DNA from: Litorimonas sp.
Lineage (GTDB): Bacteria; Pseudomonadota; Alphaproteobacteria; Caulobacterales; Maricaulaceae
Direction of reading: 5' to 3'
Assembly: GCA_029936425.1 (NCBI GenBank)
Contig: JAPYSU010000010.1
Coordinates: 1-64,000, forward strand
DNA length: 64,000 nucleotides
The position numbers and the translations under genes were made by a program. Numbering within the stretch: position 1 is the first letter of the stretch; each line of letters opens with the position of its first letter. The notes under the pieces were generated by a model. That model had not been told where the DNA came from. It saw nothing but the letters and a program-made list of their open reading frames with translations, and ran no database searches. This document shows, piece by piece, positions 1 through 9,423 of this stretch.

Positions 1-558
1 GTCCAGAACCGTGTCGTCAGGCGTTTCGGATTGTATGAGTTTCTGATAGACCCAGCCGTCTTTCGGCTCACAATTTTCACGGCTGATAAACCCGTCATGG
101 CGTCCATTAATTTCGGACTTACAGACAAAAGGGGGAGGCGATGTGCGGGGATTAACGTCCAGCGAATAACCGAAAACGTCTTCAAACACGGAAGCGACCC
201 TGCTCTTGCTGATATCGTTGCAATCGCGGTTCAGTCCGGCAGGCGCGTCTTCCTTCTTGTTCAGATAGGTTTGGTCCTGGAAGTAGACGTGCAGGTCTGC
301 CGCCACTTCCGGCCCCATAACTTTGAGCCCCGCCTGACGCATCGCGCCCCAGAGGAGGTAATGTGGCTGCACCTTGCGAGGGTGGCAGGCGACGAGACGA
401 ATCGGGTTCCGAGAGGCAATCGGAGTTTTCTTCTCCGCTCGATAATAGGCCCGCCAAACCCGTAAGTCATCAAATAACGCCCTGTTGAAAGGTATGTAGG
501 CCCCGGTTTCGCGAACTGTCACGCCGCGAAAGGACCATTTCAAATCTGACGGTTTCAT
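1..558 (-). CDS. Conserved hypothetical protein, 3' end missing (runs off left edge)
   Basis: An open frame runs from an ATG at 558 leftward to base 1 without a stop, giving 186 residues of a longer protein. It begins MKPSDLKWSFRGVTVRE and contains the stretches LLWGAMRQAGLKVMGPE, FEDVFGYSLDVNP and CKSEINGRHDGF. I see no signal peptide or membrane segment. The gene starts 14 bases after the stop of the minus-strand gene at 573-1241, so the two probably share a transcript. There is no clear SD before the ATG, which suggests coupling to the upstream gene. Some motifs recall ATP-grasp-like proteins, but I cannot confirm this. Product unknown. Confidence 0.6.
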   Translation of the reverse strand, partial: MKPSDLKWSFRGVTVRETGAYIPFNRALFDDLRVWRAYYRAEKKTPIASRNPIRLVACHPRKVQPHYLLWGAMRQAGLKVMGPEVAADLHVYFQDQTYLNKKEDAPAGLNRDCNDISKSRVASVFEDVFGYSLDVNPRTSPPPFVCKSEINGRHDGFISRENCEPKDGWVYQKLIQSETPDDTVLD

Positions 559-572
559 GGGCGGTAATGAAT

Positions 573-1241
573 TTAACGGACCCTGATAACGCTGACCGCG
601 GCTCCGCTGTCGTTTATTTGTAATAGGAAGCTACCGAGGGAGGCTTTTCTAATATTTGCCACATTCGGGTCTGATTTGGACGCGCGTGGAATTCTAATCC
701 GTTTTGTGCTCGTCTGCTCCCAGACTTGACCGTTTTCCAGGAAGAAGCGATTTTTCTTATACCCGAATTCCTGAACCTTACGAATGTTAACCGCAATTTC
801 TTCTACCTTTGCAGGTTTAATATCGGCTTTCACACTCTGTGAGGCGGGCGCATCGGCCTGAGCGGATTGAACAGCCCCCTCTGAGACGGGTTTAGTTAGC
901 GCGCTTTCCGACTTCTTGCCCCCGCCGCCGAAGAGTTCTCCCAGTTTAGGGAGGGAAGGAATGCTGAAACCAAAAGAGTCCCGCTCTACTTCTTCAATCT
1001 GTGACTTGGAGACCGTAATAAGTTCCCCGCTTTGCTGGGCTTGTTCAAATTGGCCGACCGCGGCATCATAACACGCAAGACGCTCCATTGGATCTGTTTC
1101 ACTTTTACAGGCGAAAACCGCTGATAATTCATTTGCTTCTTTCAGATTTGAGTCCTGGGCGGCTGCACTTTGGGCGAGGCCTGCTGCACAAATGCCAAAG
1201 CAGAGCAAGCCGGAAAAGAAGTGACGTGAGGGTTGGGTCAT
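573..1241 (-). CDS. Secreted hypothetical protein with CYDAAV motif
   Basis: 222 residues. An N-terminal signal peptide (hydrophobic residues about 9-25, AQSAAAQ cleavage region) sends it to the periplasm. Residues about 45-63 carry C-x9-ERLACYDAAV, a two-cysteine motif common in small exported alphaproteobacterial proteins that probably forms a disulphide. The middle (about 85-150) is low-complexity with a Gly-rich loop, and the C-terminal third (about 150-222) looks like a compact beta-rich domain containing ENGQVWEQ. The CYDAAV plus ENGQVWEQ arrangement occurs in an uncharacterised family. The stop lies 14 bases before the next minus-strand gene. Function unknown. Confidence 0.75.
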   Translation of the reverse strand: MTQPSRHFFSGLLCFGICAAGLAQSAAAQDSNLKEANELSAVFACKSETDPMERLACYDAAVGQFEQAQQSGELITVSKSQIEEVERDSFGFSIPSLPKLGELFGGGGKKSESALTKPVSEGAVQSAQADAPASQSVKADIKPAKVEEIAVNIRKVQEFGYKKNRFFLENGQVWEQTSTKRIRIPRASKSDPNVANIRKASLGSFLLQINDSGAAVSVIRVR

Positions 1242-1550
1242 CAGGATTATCCTAGGGTTTGAACAAACAATTGGCTGTTTTTACAACAGATTCGTCGGAG
1301 GTCATAGTCATCGGGCAGATTTATTTGATTTATGTAGGCTCAATAAAGACGTCGTTAATCTTCATTTAATGTATATTGAACAAAACGCGGTCAATAGGTG
1401 ACAATTTTGCAACACTTAGGGAAAAAGACGAATATTTCTGTAGTTTTGTCCATGTTCTCTATTGAGTGTTCCTGATTAATCATTTTTAACGTCAAGTCAT
1501 GTGCGGAGCCTACCGCAATATAAACAAAACCAGTTCGAAGGGGTTCATTA
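1242..1550. other. Divergent intergenic region
   Basis: An AT-rich 309-base spacer between the minus-strand secreted protein and the plus-strand TonB-dependent receptor, expected to hold both promoters. It contains a perfect TTAA-N7-TTAA sequence (1355-1369, listed separately) and an SD (AAGGGG, about 1538-1543) before the receptor ATG. No convincing gene lies inside; the minus-strand frame over 1391-1609 overlaps the receptor start and has no coding look. Confidence 0.6.
1355..1369 (+). promoter_or_regulatory. Candidate CtrA box
   Basis: The sequence is exactly TTAA, seven bases, TTAA, the consensus for the cell-cycle regulator CtrA in Caulobacter-like bacteria. It lies about 180 bases upstream of the TonB-dependent receptor and about 115 bases from the start of the divergent gene, so it could serve either. 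Because the region is AT-rich, a chance match is possible. Confidence 0.4.
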
Positions 1551-4500
1551 ATGAACATTTTAGACAAAACACGTCTGTTACAGACCTCCATTCTCAGTAC
1601 GCTCATCATGGGCGCTGCTGTTCCTGCATTCGCGCAGGTCGCGCCTCCAGCCGAGGCAGATGATGAAGCGCCAACAACAGCGGAACAGATTGAAACTCAA
1701 GATGTTGCTGACGAAGAAGAATTTGAAAGTGAAGGTGACGAGGTTGTTGTTACGGGTTCACGCCTTCGCCGTAACGAATTTACGTCTGCTTCGCCTTTAC
1801 AGGTTATTGACGGTGAATTGTCTCGTGACCTCGGTCTTGTGGATGCAGCTGATTTGCTGGGTCAGACAACGGTTGTTCAAGGTCAGCAAATTACGACAAG
1901 CGTTTCAACGTCTGGCGGCCTTCTTTCTGACAGTGGTCCAGGGTCTGCGACAGCGTCCTTGCGAGGTCTTAACCCTGGTCGTACTTTGGTATTGGTTGAC
2001 GGCCGTCGTCTTGCGCCAGCGGGTGTTCGCGGCGTTCCAAGTGCGCCAGACCTTAACCTGATCCCAGGTACATTGATCGAGCGCGTTGACGTTCTTCTCG
2101 ATGGCGCCTCTTCCGTTTATGGTTCAGACGCCGTTGCCGGTGTTGTGAACTATCAACTTCGCCGTAACTTTGAAGGCCTTCAGCTTGATGCTTATGCAAC
2201 AATGCCTGAACTGCCTGGTAATGCGGGTCACCAAGAGGTTTTCTCTGCGACTGCTGGTATAGCTGGTGATCGCGGCTTTATGAGCCTGGCTGTCGAGCAT
2301 AGCCGGACAGATGGTTTTAACGAGCGCGCCCTAGCGGACTTCTATTCCCCTTACGGTGGTGGATGTTTGAGCCGTGTAACGCGTGGTGCTAGTGGCACAA
2401 TCTATAATCCTGATTTGTGTTCTGGCGCCTTTGGTGCGGGTTCTATCAGTAGTTCTGGTTTTGGCTTTTTGTCATTCCAGGATGGTGCGAACGTTGATGG
2501 ACTTCCGCCGAACTTTGTCCCTGTTCCAATTACGGCTGGTCTAATTCAGCCTGATAACGTTGCCGGTCAGGGCCTTCTCCTTTTCCCAGAAGAACTTGAT
2601 GCAGCATTTACACCAGATTTCCAGCGGACGTCCATCTTTGCCTATGGTGAATATGAAACTGGTTTTTATGGCGACATGACAGCCTATTTTGAGGCTTCAC
2701 ACGCTATGCGTGAAACCGAAACCAATACTGCTGGACAGGGCGCTATCGAAATGCCGGCGGATTATTTGTTCAACTCATTCGGAAACGCGTCTACAGTTTT
2801 CTTCCAGTCCCGTTTTATCAATGATACAAACGTGGCTCAAACCCGTCTGATTGGTGGTTTGAAAGGTGAGCTTCCATTCATGGAAAAAGCTGGTCTGGAT
2901 AACTGGAATTACGACACATATGTCAGCTATTCAAAGTCTAGCGGTCAGGATAGTGTCTCTGGTATTCCTTTCTTCCCTCGTCTGGAGCAGACTATCAGCA
3001 ATACGCGTTTTGATGCGGATACAGGTGAAGCTGTTTGTGATGCGCGCTCCATTCCTGGTGAAGGACAGGTCGCAGAATGTCGTCCTCTGAACTTCCTCAG
3101 CCCGACATTCCTGTTCAATGGTCGCTTTGATGATCCTCTGGACACGGAGTACCTTTTCCCGAACCGTTTGACCGATACTGTAGTAGAACAAACTGTCTAT
3201 TCCGGTTATGTCAGCGGTGATTTGTTCGAAATCCCATTTGGTGGTACTGTTCAAGTTGGTTTTGGTGGTGAACACCGTACAGACCGGATTGAAACAAGAA
3301 CCTCTCTTGCAGGTGACTTCCTTGGCTTCTTCAACGATCCAGGTTCAAACGGTGAGCGTAAACTAAGAGAAGTTTTCGGCGAAATCGAAATTCCTTTGGT
3401 TGTTGACCAGCCTTTAGTGGATTCTTTGTCTCTAAACCTTGCAGGTCGTTACACAGAAGAGTCTAACTTTGGCTCTGCGGAAACTTACAGCATTAAAGGT
3501 GTTTATGCTCCGACAGACTGGTTGAGCTTCCGCGCCACTTACGGCACATCTTTCCGCGCACCTAACCTAGGTGAGCAGTTCGGCGGACGTGTCACTGGCT
3601 TTGCTAACCCGAATGATCCTTGCCGGACACCAGGTATTGCGGTTCCGTTTGGTGATTATGATAATGATCCAAACACACCTGAAACCCGGGAATATGTCGC
3701 TGCTTTGGATACACGTGATCCAGCCGTTATTCAGAACTGTCTGAATGGTGGTGGCCCCTTTGGTCTTGAACCAACGGATCCCTTCTCACTAGGTATTCGT
3801 GGTCTTGGAACGCAGAACCCTGTCTTCTTGGGTGCACCAACACGTATTGCAAGTGGTTCCAACCCGGATCTATTGCCTGAGACGTCAGATGCGATCTCCA
3901 TTGGTGGTACATTTGACCAACGTTGGACTGACCTCTTTGATTTCCGTCTGGCGGTTAGCTATTTCGAAATCAAAATTGATGATGAAGTCGACTCTTTAAC
4001 AGCGAACACAATTGTTAACCGTTGCTACAACTCACCGGGTTTGACTGACCAAACTTGTCAATTTGTTACACGCGACCCTCGCGTCGCAGGTGATCCGGGT
4101 TCAGGTGAAGTCAGCTTCGTTTCTGCATTGAACCAAAACCTTGGTCAGCAGGTCGTCGAAGGTATCGACTATAATGCTGAGTTTGGATTTGATTATAAGC
4201 CATCCTTCCTCGACTCCGCTTTGGATTACAGACTTATTGCTCGCGCAACTCAGTCTTTGACCCAGACAGAAGAGCAGTTTGTGGTTGATGGTATTCTTCT
4301 TGATAGAAACTTGGGTGAATATGGTAACCCAGAATGGCGTGTCACAGCGACTAACACTCTTCGTTACAAGGATTTCTCTTTCTTGTGGCAGACTCGTTAC
4401 ATCGATAGCCAAGTTGAGAATTTCCTGAATGAAGATGAACCTGCAACTGGCGGTGTAGCTGGTGACGTAGACGTTGATCCTGTGACAACATTCTTCAGTA

Positions 4501-4757
4501 ACTGTACTCAAACTGAAGGCGCTCGTAATTCAGCTGGAGACTTCAATTGCTTCCAGTTTGACGGGTTGGATGATTACTTTGTCCATAGCGCGTCAGTTAC
4601 CTACTCAAACGATACACTTGTTCTTCGTTTCGGTATCAACAACGTCTTTGATACGGCTCCGCCATTGACAGACAACAACAACCTCGCAAACCTCGGCGGT
4701 CTCGGTTACGATATCGGCGGACGGACATACTTCGCGAACATTTCGAAGAAGTTCTAG
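1551..4757 (+). CDS. TonB-dependent outer-membrane receptor
   Basis: 1068 residues. A signal peptide (1-29, ending PAFAQ) is followed by an acidic linker and a TonB-box-like segment EVVVTGSR at 64-71. The plug domain (about 75-190) carries the typical SLRGLNPGRTLVLVDGRR and IERVDVLLDGASSVYGSDA motifs. The remaining ~870 residues form the beta-barrel with RATYGTSFRAPNLGEQ, and the protein ends in the aromatic residue typical of outer-membrane barrels (ISKKF). It imports a bulky ligand using TonB/ExbBD energy. The substrate cannot be read from sequence; no adjacent transporter or sensor gene was found. The TonB operon at 7733 may energise it. Monocistronic, with a terminator after the stop. Confidence 0.95.
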   Translation: MNILDKTRLLQTSILSTLIMGAAVPAFAQVAPPAEADDEAPTTAEQIETQDVADEEEFESEGDEVVVTGSRLRRNEFTSASPLQVIDGELSRDLGLVDAADLLGQTTVVQGQQITTSVSTSGGLLSDSGPGSATASLRGLNPGRTLVLVDGRRLAPAGVRGVPSAPDLNLIPGTLIERVDVLLDGASSVYGSDAVAGVVNYQLRRNFEGLQLDAYATMPELPGNAGHQEVFSATAGIAGDRGFMSLAVEHSRTDGFNERALADFYSPYGGGCLSRVTRGASGTIYNPDLCSGAFGAGSISSSGFGFLSFQDGANVDGLPPNFVPVPITAGLIQPDNVAGQGLLLFPEELDAAFTPDFQRTSIFAYGEYETGFYGDMTAYFEASHAMRETETNTAGQGAIEMPADYLFNSFGNASTVFFQSRFINDTNVAQTRLIGGLKGELPFMEKAGLDNWNYDTYVSYSKSSGQDSVSGIPFFPRLEQTISNTRFDADTGEAVCDARSIPGEGQVAECRPLNFLSPTFLFNGRFDDPLDTEYLFPNRLTDTVVEQTVYSGYVSGDLFEIPFGGTVQVGFGGEHRTDRIETRTSLAGDFLGFFNDPGSNGERKLREVFGEIEIPLVVDQPLVDSLSLNLAGRYTEESNFGSAETYSIKGVYAPTDWLSFRATYGTSFRAPNLGEQFGGRVTGFANPNDPCRTPGIAVPFGDYDNDPNTPETREYVAALDTRDPAVIQNCLNGGGPFGLEPTDPFSLGIRGLGTQNPVFLGAPTRIASGSNPDLLPETSDAISIGGTFDQRWTDLFDFRLAVSYFEIKIDDEVDSLTANTIVNRCYNSPGLTDQTCQFVTRDPRVAGDPGSGEVSFVSALNQNLGQQVVEGIDYNAEFGFDYKPSFLDSALDYRLIARATQSLTQTEEQFVVDGILLDRNLGEYGNPEWRVTATNTLRYKDFSFLWQTRYIDSQVENFLNEDEPATGGVAGDVDVDPVTTFFSNCTQTEGARNSAGDFNCFQFDGLDDYFVHSASVTYSNDTLVLRFGINNVFDTAPPLTDNNNLANLGGLGYDIGGRTYFANISKKF

Positions 4758-4766
4758 GTTGAAATA

Positions 4767-4829
4767 TCACTCCCCTCGCGGGAGTGACCATTGCTTCTCT
4801 AAGCCGCGCCCTCCGGGTGCGGCTTTTTT
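4767..4829 (+). terminator. Tandem hairpins ending the TonB-dependent receptor transcript
   Basis: Two hairpins follow the stop. The first is a perfect 8-bp stem (4767-4774 with 4780-4787, five-base loop). The second is an 11-bp stem with one G-T pair (4801-4811 with 4815-4825) running into a T tract (4824-4829), a classic intrinsic terminator. Confidence 0.85.
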
Positions 4830-4830
4830 C

Positions 4831-5400
4831 ATGGTCTACAGCAAGGTGACAGAAGTCTGTTTGTGTGAAGGATGACTTCACGAGAGTATCTTCATCAAAC
4901 AAAGAGTTACTCCCCTGATAGAAAATGATTGTCACCTGTTGATACGGTTTTGAGGGAGCAATTATTCTTCAATGCACTACAGCGATAAAATGCCGTAGCG
5001 TAGACGTGCCAGGCTGCAATTCTGCCTCAAAGTCATTCATTCAAACCATAATTTCTCTGATTGAGGAGCCTCTACGATCACAAGCCGACCGCGCTGAATA
5101 ACACACACAGCTTCCACCTTATACTTGAGATGAAGGATTATAGCTCTCGACTTTGTCATCAGAGTGGAAGGGCCTGAGCGCATATTTAAAGCCTCAGGAG
5201 GGAGTTTCGGTGTCCGAGCGCCAAATAAACCTTACAAAGCTAAGTGTCATTTGGAGGGCTTATGATATCCTTCATTTCGCTCAAGCGGCAGGTCTTATTA
5301 AGGGGCTAAACTGTTTTGCATATCCAATAAAAAAGGGCGCCTAGACGCCCTTCTGTAAGATTATTTTTGAAACTTAAGTCTTAAAGCCTTGAGCCTTCTC
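4831..5400. other. Gene-poor region with a doubtful small ORF
   Basis: About 570 bases between the receptor terminator and sppA with no recognisable gene. The only candidate is a plus-strand GTG at 5210 behind an AGGAGG-like SD (5196-5203), giving a 44-residue protein ending at 5344. It has no recognisable domain, and its stop sits inside the sppA terminator hairpin. I see no RNA family signature in the rest. Confidence 0.4.
5328..5352 (-). terminator. Intrinsic terminator of sppA
   Basis: Perfect 7-bp stem (5333-5339 with 5346-5352). Read on the minus strand it is followed by a run of T (complement of A at 5328-5334). It lies about 50 bases after the sppA stop. Confidence 0.8.
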
Positions 5401-7158
5401 TTACTTTATCTCCGGTAAATCCGCTTTCATTTCCTGTCCCACACGGCCTGCCTCGCGGGCGCGCAGGGCCGCTTGAACTTCGGGGAGGGCGGTAATTTTA
5501 CGCAGAGCCGCAATGTCGCTCTGCATTTGCGCGGTTCCGGTGAAGAGTTTTTCGATTTGCTCGGCCGGGGTGAGGGCGCGCGGGAAGCGTTTCAAACGAA
5601 TTTCCTCCTCTGGTTTAATCTCAGCAAGCTCCTTGGCCACTTCAATCGCTTTCATAAAGCCGCCAAGCTCATCAACTAGCCCTAGTTCCTTGGCCTGCTC
5701 ACCTGTCCAGACACGCCCTTTGGCAATCTCCTCGATGCGGGAGAGGGGTAAATCGCGCCCCAAAGCAACGCGGCCTGTAAAGTCCTCGTAAATATCCTCG
5801 AGTTGACCGCGATAGGCTTCGCGCTGCATGTCTGTAAAAGGTGTATCCGAAGAAAAGGCGCCGGCGTAATCACCGCCCACGGTTATCCCTTCGACATTAT
5901 ATCCAACCTTGGCGAATGTATCTTCCAGAGCAATCTTGCCTCCGTACACACCGATGGAGCCGGTTATTGTAGTTGGCATGGCGACAATTTTATCTGCCGT
6001 TGCGCTGATATAATATCCGCCAGAGGCCGCATATTGTCCCATGGAAATCACAACAGGCTTGCCAGCTTCCTGCGCGCGTTCAGCCGCGGCCAGAATTTGA
6101 TCTGACGCGGCCGGAGATCCGCCCGGAGAGCTGACTCTGAAAACAATGGCTTTGACATTCTTATCTTTGATCGCGTTATCAAAAGCTTCGGCCAGCGTGT
6201 CCCCGCCTATGGTGACAGAGCCGCCAAACGGACCGCCAGAGGAGGAAGGCCCCGGTAATATCGGGCCTTGCCCGCCGATATAGGCCAGGGTTGGTCCGGT
6301 TAGGGGTGAGTTAGCCTTATAACTTTGAATGGGGATCATCGCCGTGTCTTCGCCCCCGGCCTTGAGTTTAACGTAAGTTTTAACGGCTTCTATATGGCCG
6401 AGTTTGTCGACCATTCCCGCCGCCAAGGCGTCCTCGGCGCTATGCGGCGCAGTGTTCAAAACCGCTTTAACGGCGTCAGCATCCAGGTTTCTATCGTCTG
6501 CGATATGCCCAACCGCTGTATCATAAAGGCTCGTCAGATAGCTTGTCGTGGCATCACGGTGTGCCTCGGTAAATGTTTTTTGCGTGTAGGTATTGACCGC
6601 ATTTTTATATTCGTAAAATTGTTCGAATTCTGGATTGGCACCGAATTTTTCCATCACGCCGCCGAAAAATTCTGTTTCCGAGTAAAGGCCGGAGACCGCA
6701 AAACCGGTTGTGTCTTGTATCCAGAGCTCATCAGCTCCGGCGACTGTCATATAGGGGAACAGAGTGGGTGATTCGAATCCTTGCGCGTGGGCAATGACAA
6801 ATTTCCCGCTGGTTTTAAAATCTAAAATGGCCAAGCGCAGCTCCTCGGCACTGGCCGGCGCAAGGCCTGTGCTGTCGGCGCGGATGAATAATCCCTTGAT
6901 TCGGTCATCCGTTTTGGCGCTGTCCAAGGCTCTGACAATGTCCACAACCCCGTTTGAGGGTCCGAACAAAGTATCGCCAAGCCCGTGATCCGGAATTCCG
7001 TCACGCATATCCAGGCTCAGAACCTGATCCGGCTTTGGCGCCATGGCCTGACCCGCCGCCCCAAGCAGGCCAAAGCCTACGAGTATGAGAATCAGTAATA
7101 TGAAGAAGGCAATGAGCCCGACGACAACGCCGATAACGGTAATAAAAAACTGACGCAT
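5401..7158 (-). CDS. sppA: Signal peptide peptidase SppA, 67-kDa type
   Basis: 585 residues, the usual length of the duplicated-domain (E. coli-type) SppA. One N-terminal membrane anchor (about 8-33) places the catalytic domain in the periplasm, where the enzyme degrades signal peptides left after export. Both S49 repeats are visible. The N-terminal half has FYEYKNAVNTYTQKTF (about residue 185-200) with the likely catalytic lysine; the C-terminal half has SMGQYAASGGYYISA with the nucleophilic serine, and ITGSIGVYGG. The ATG at 7158 is clear because the anchor follows at once, though no good SD precedes it. Monocistronic. Confidence 0.93.
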   Translation of the reverse strand: MRQFFITVIGVVVGLIAFFILLILILVGFGLLGAAGQAMAPKPDQVLSLDMRDGIPDHGLGDTLFGPSNGVVDIVRALDSAKTDDRIKGLFIRADSTGLAPASAEELRLAILDFKTSGKFVIAHAQGFESPTLFPYMTVAGADELWIQDTTGFAVSGLYSETEFFGGVMEKFGANPEFEQFYEYKNAVNTYTQKTFTEAHRDATTSYLTSLYDTAVGHIADDRNLDADAVKAVLNTAPHSAEDALAAGMVDKLGHIEAVKTYVKLKAGGEDTAMIPIQSYKANSPLTGPTLAYIGGQGPILPGPSSSGGPFGGSVTIGGDTLAEAFDNAIKDKNVKAIVFRVSSPGGSPAASDQILAAAERAQEAGKPVVISMGQYAASGGYYISATADKIVAMPTTITGSIGVYGGKIALEDTFAKVGYNVEGITVGGDYAGAFSSDTPFTDMQREAYRGQLEDIYEDFTGRVALGRDLPLSRIEEIAKGRVWTGEQAKELGLVDELGGFMKAIEVAKELAEIKPEEEIRLKRFPRALTPAEQIEKLFTGTAQMQSDIAALRKITALPEVQAALRAREAGRVGQEMKADLPEIK

Positions 7159-7374
7159 GGGGGAAATCTCGAATAAGTTAGAGTGTGTTTTCTAGACACT
7201 ATAATAGTAGAGATTGAACAGTGACAAATTATTTGTTGTTATTCGATAAAATAATCACAGTTGGCGGCGAGTTTGACGCTTTGAGAGCCTTAGCTGAAGA
7301 AAGAGGCAAAATCCCGTTGCAAAATCGATTTCCTCCTCTTAGAAGGCGCACTTCTGGTCGGCAGGGTCTTTTTA

Positions 7375-7448
7375 TGGGGCGTAGCCAAGCGGTAAGGCAT
7401 CGGGTTTTGATCCCGTGATCGTTGGTTCGAATCCAGCCGCCCCAACCA
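7375..7448 (+). tRNA. tRNA-Gln (anticodon TTG), CCA encoded
   Basis: A full cloverleaf can be drawn: acceptor stem 7375-7381 with 7438-7444, discriminator A7445, encoded CCA 7446-7448. The anticodon loop TTTTGAT gives anticodon TTG. The T arm is GTTGG-TTCGAAT-CCAGC and the D stem starts GCC/GGC. Sequence and the T1-A72 end match bacterial tRNA-Gln. The outermost anticodon-stem pair (27-43) is T opposite T, a mismatch. The gene stands alone between sppA and the TonB operon. Confidence 0.93.
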
Positions 7449-7732
7449 CCGACCGGCTTCCTTAAATTTCATAAAACTTTCTTGTTTCGGCTTGGAACTT
7501 AATTCCGTGACTGTGTGTTGCTCTTGTGGATTTTGTGCAACTGACATATTGTAATGTTATCACAAGAAAATTATGGTTAATATCAACAGGACGTTATTTT
7601 AAAAGTCGTAAAAAAAATCGATTTTGACCGTAATGTAACCATTGATTAAGGTCTGAGGCGCGTGTAAGCGAACAGTCCAAACCTGCGTTAGCCCCAAAAA
7701 GAGGGCGCGGAAATGAATATTGGAGGACATGC
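7449..7732. other. Promoter region of the TonB operon
   Basis: A 284-base AT-rich spacer after tRNA-Gln. It holds a CtrA-like sequence (GTAA-N7-TTAA, 7635-7649) about 85 bases before the first gene and a strong SD (GGAGG, 7722-7726). No further gene was seen. Confidence 0.5.
7635..7649 (+). promoter_or_regulatory. Candidate CtrA box, one mismatch
   Basis: GTAA, seven bases, TTAA: one base off the CtrA consensus, 84-98 bases upstream of the TonB operon start, a plausible place for promoter control. Identification rests on the pattern only. Confidence 0.3.
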
Positions 7733-8572
7733 GTGGTGATTTCTAAGGCCGCTCGTAAATTGTTAATGGCTGGTGCCGCTCTGGGTCTCGTGACCGGCGG
7801 CTTGGCTGTGACGGCTACTGCCCAAGACAACTCACAAGATAACGCTGTTCAAGCCAGTGACCCTGCTGAAACCTATTCCAGATTATTACAGCATATTGCT
7901 GACTTGCAGGTCAGCACAGATCAGCGTCGGCTCTATCTCAATCAACAAGAGGAAGAGATAGCTGCGCTTGAGCAACAAATCGCAACACTTGACGCAACGA
8001 AAGCGTCCGTGCGGCCCCTTGTCGTCGAGATGGCGGCGGAAGCTGAAAAGGAAATGGTCAAGGACATTCCTTTCAAGATAGTGCAGCGCTTTGCGCGTCT
8101 GGATCGATTGAAGGAAGATTTGGCCGAGGAAGGGTCGCCTATTTCCAGCCTGTTCCGGCAAGCTATGAATTTATATGAATTGGAAGTGATTTCTGGGAAC
8201 TCGATTGAGGCCTATGGCGGGGAGCACCCGACCAATCCCGGAACGCGTTTGGCGGCTTGCGATGAAGATTTAAACAGTAATGCCTGTGATTTACCGGATG
8301 AGATTCGCGAAGAACTTCCGCAGGATGCGACGCGTATCGAGCGCCCTGATCTCAGAGACAGCATTAATGACGGCGCATATGTGCATTTTGGTCGCCTTTC
8401 TCTAATTTATTTGCAGCATGACAGTTCCGAAGCCTGGCGTTGGGATCAGCCCACAGAGGCTTGGGTGGAAATGTCTGGCTCGGATGTATTGGACGCGCGT
8501 CGTGCCGTCAGAATTGCGCGAGGCGAAAGCGCGCCGGGGGTCATTCTCTCTCCGATCCGCATTAACGGATAA
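7733..8572 (+). CDS. DUF3450 periplasmic protein 1 of TonB operon
   Basis: 279 residues from a GTG at 7733, six bases after GGAGG. An ATG at 7729 opens only a five-codon frame and sits too close to the SD. Signal peptide to about residue 30 (ATAQ), then a coiled coil (about 45-85, rich in Q, E and L), a DIPF motif (about 108) and a C-terminal VHFGRLSLIYL...RRAVRIARGE segment typical of DUF3450. Members sit at the head of TonB2-type operons in Gammaproteobacteria and are thought to help the TtpC/ExbB complex; the exact role is not established. A residue stretch around 170-205 (with two cysteines) is absent from its neighbour. Confidence 0.88.
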   Translation: MVISKAARKLLMAGAALGLVTGGLAVTATAQDNSQDNAVQASDPAETYSRLLQHIADLQVSTDQRRLYLNQQEEEIAALEQQIATLDATKASVRPLVVEMAAEAEKEMVKDIPFKIVQRFARLDRLKEDLAEEGSPISSLFRQAMNLYELEVISGNSIEAYGGEHPTNPGTRLAACDEDLNSNACDLPDEIREELPQDATRIERPDLRDSINDGAYVHFGRLSLIYLQHDSSEAWRWDQPTEAWVEMSGSDVLDARRAVRIARGESAPGVILSPIRING

Positions 8573-8643
8573 AATGAGATAATCAGAATTCAGCCGCTGT
8601 CAGTGGTAAGAATAAAAATGAAAAGCAGACTTGGAAGGACACC

Positions 8644-9405
8644 ATGTTAAAAACTTTAATTGCCAAGCGTCTTATGCTTGCCAGCGCAGCGGGGCTCATG
8701 ATGGCCGTGCCGGCGCAGGCTCAGCTAGAAAGCGCTCTCAATGCCGCAAAAGCTTCAACATCGGCAAGCGCCGCGTCGCAAAGACGTGTCGAAGAAGCGG
8801 ATGATGCAGCTGATACTGCGGCCCGTGAATATCGCGCGGTTTTGCAGCAGAAAGATAATATCGCGCTATTTGTAGCGCAGCAGGATATCTATCTTCAGTC
8901 TCAGAAGTCAGAGATTGAATCGTTGCAGCGTCAGCTGGGAACCGTTGAGTCGATCAAGCAGGGTATGGCGCCCATGATGCTACGCATGACCGCGCAGCTG
9001 GAGGACGCCATTAGTGAAGACCTTCCCTTTAACCTCAATGAGCGTACCGCGCGTATCCAAGATGTGAAGCAGGTGTTGTCGGATCCGGATGTGTCCCCGG
9101 CGGAGCAATATCGCCGCGTTCTGAACGCTTATAAGATTGAGGTTTCTTACGGGCAGGGCATTGACAGTTATGAAGGGGCCCACCCAACACGCCCTGGCAA
9201 TGTTGTAAACTTCATTCGCTTTGGCCGGACGTCTCTCGTCTATGTTTCAAAGGATGAAAGCGAAGTTGCAAAATATAATCTGGAAACGGGTGAGTGGGAT
9301 GTATTGGCGGGCGCAGATGCTCTTGCCATGCGTCAAGCCATTCGTATCGCCAGAGGTGAAGCTGCTCCAGGCATCGTCTACGCCCCCGTAATCATTAGAA
9401 ATTAA
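8644..9405 (+). CDS. DUF3450 periplasmic protein 2 of TonB operon (paralogue)
   Basis: 253 residues, signal peptide ending VPAQAQ at about 27. It shares the family pattern with the gene just upstream: coiled coil (about 45-100), EDLPFNLNERTARI, SYGQGIDSYEGAHPT, FIRFGRTSLVY and RQAIRIARGEAAPG near the end. The two copies are clearly tandem paralogues but diverged. An AAGGAC-type SD precedes the ATG at 8644. The 71-base gap from the first copy and 18-base gap to the next gene fit one operon. Confidence 0.88.
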   Translation: MLKTLIAKRLMLASAAGLMMAVPAQAQLESALNAAKASTSASAASQRRVEEADDAADTAAREYRAVLQQKDNIALFVAQQDIYLQSQKSEIESLQRQLGTVESIKQGMAPMMLRMTAQLEDAISEDLPFNLNERTARIQDVKQVLSDPDVSPAEQYRRVLNAYKIEVSYGQGIDSYEGAHPTRPGNVVNFIRFGRTSLVYVSKDESEVAKYNLETGEWDVLAGADALAMRQAIRIARGEAAPGIVYAPVIIRN

Positions 9406-9423
9406 GCCGAGGACTTTAGAACA

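Noticed and set aside
5153..5344. 63-residue plus-strand frame between the receptor terminator and sppA
   Set aside because: No recognisable domain, odd composition, and the stop falls inside the sppA terminator; only a 44-residue version from the GTG at 5210 has an SD. Kept as a note, not as a gene.
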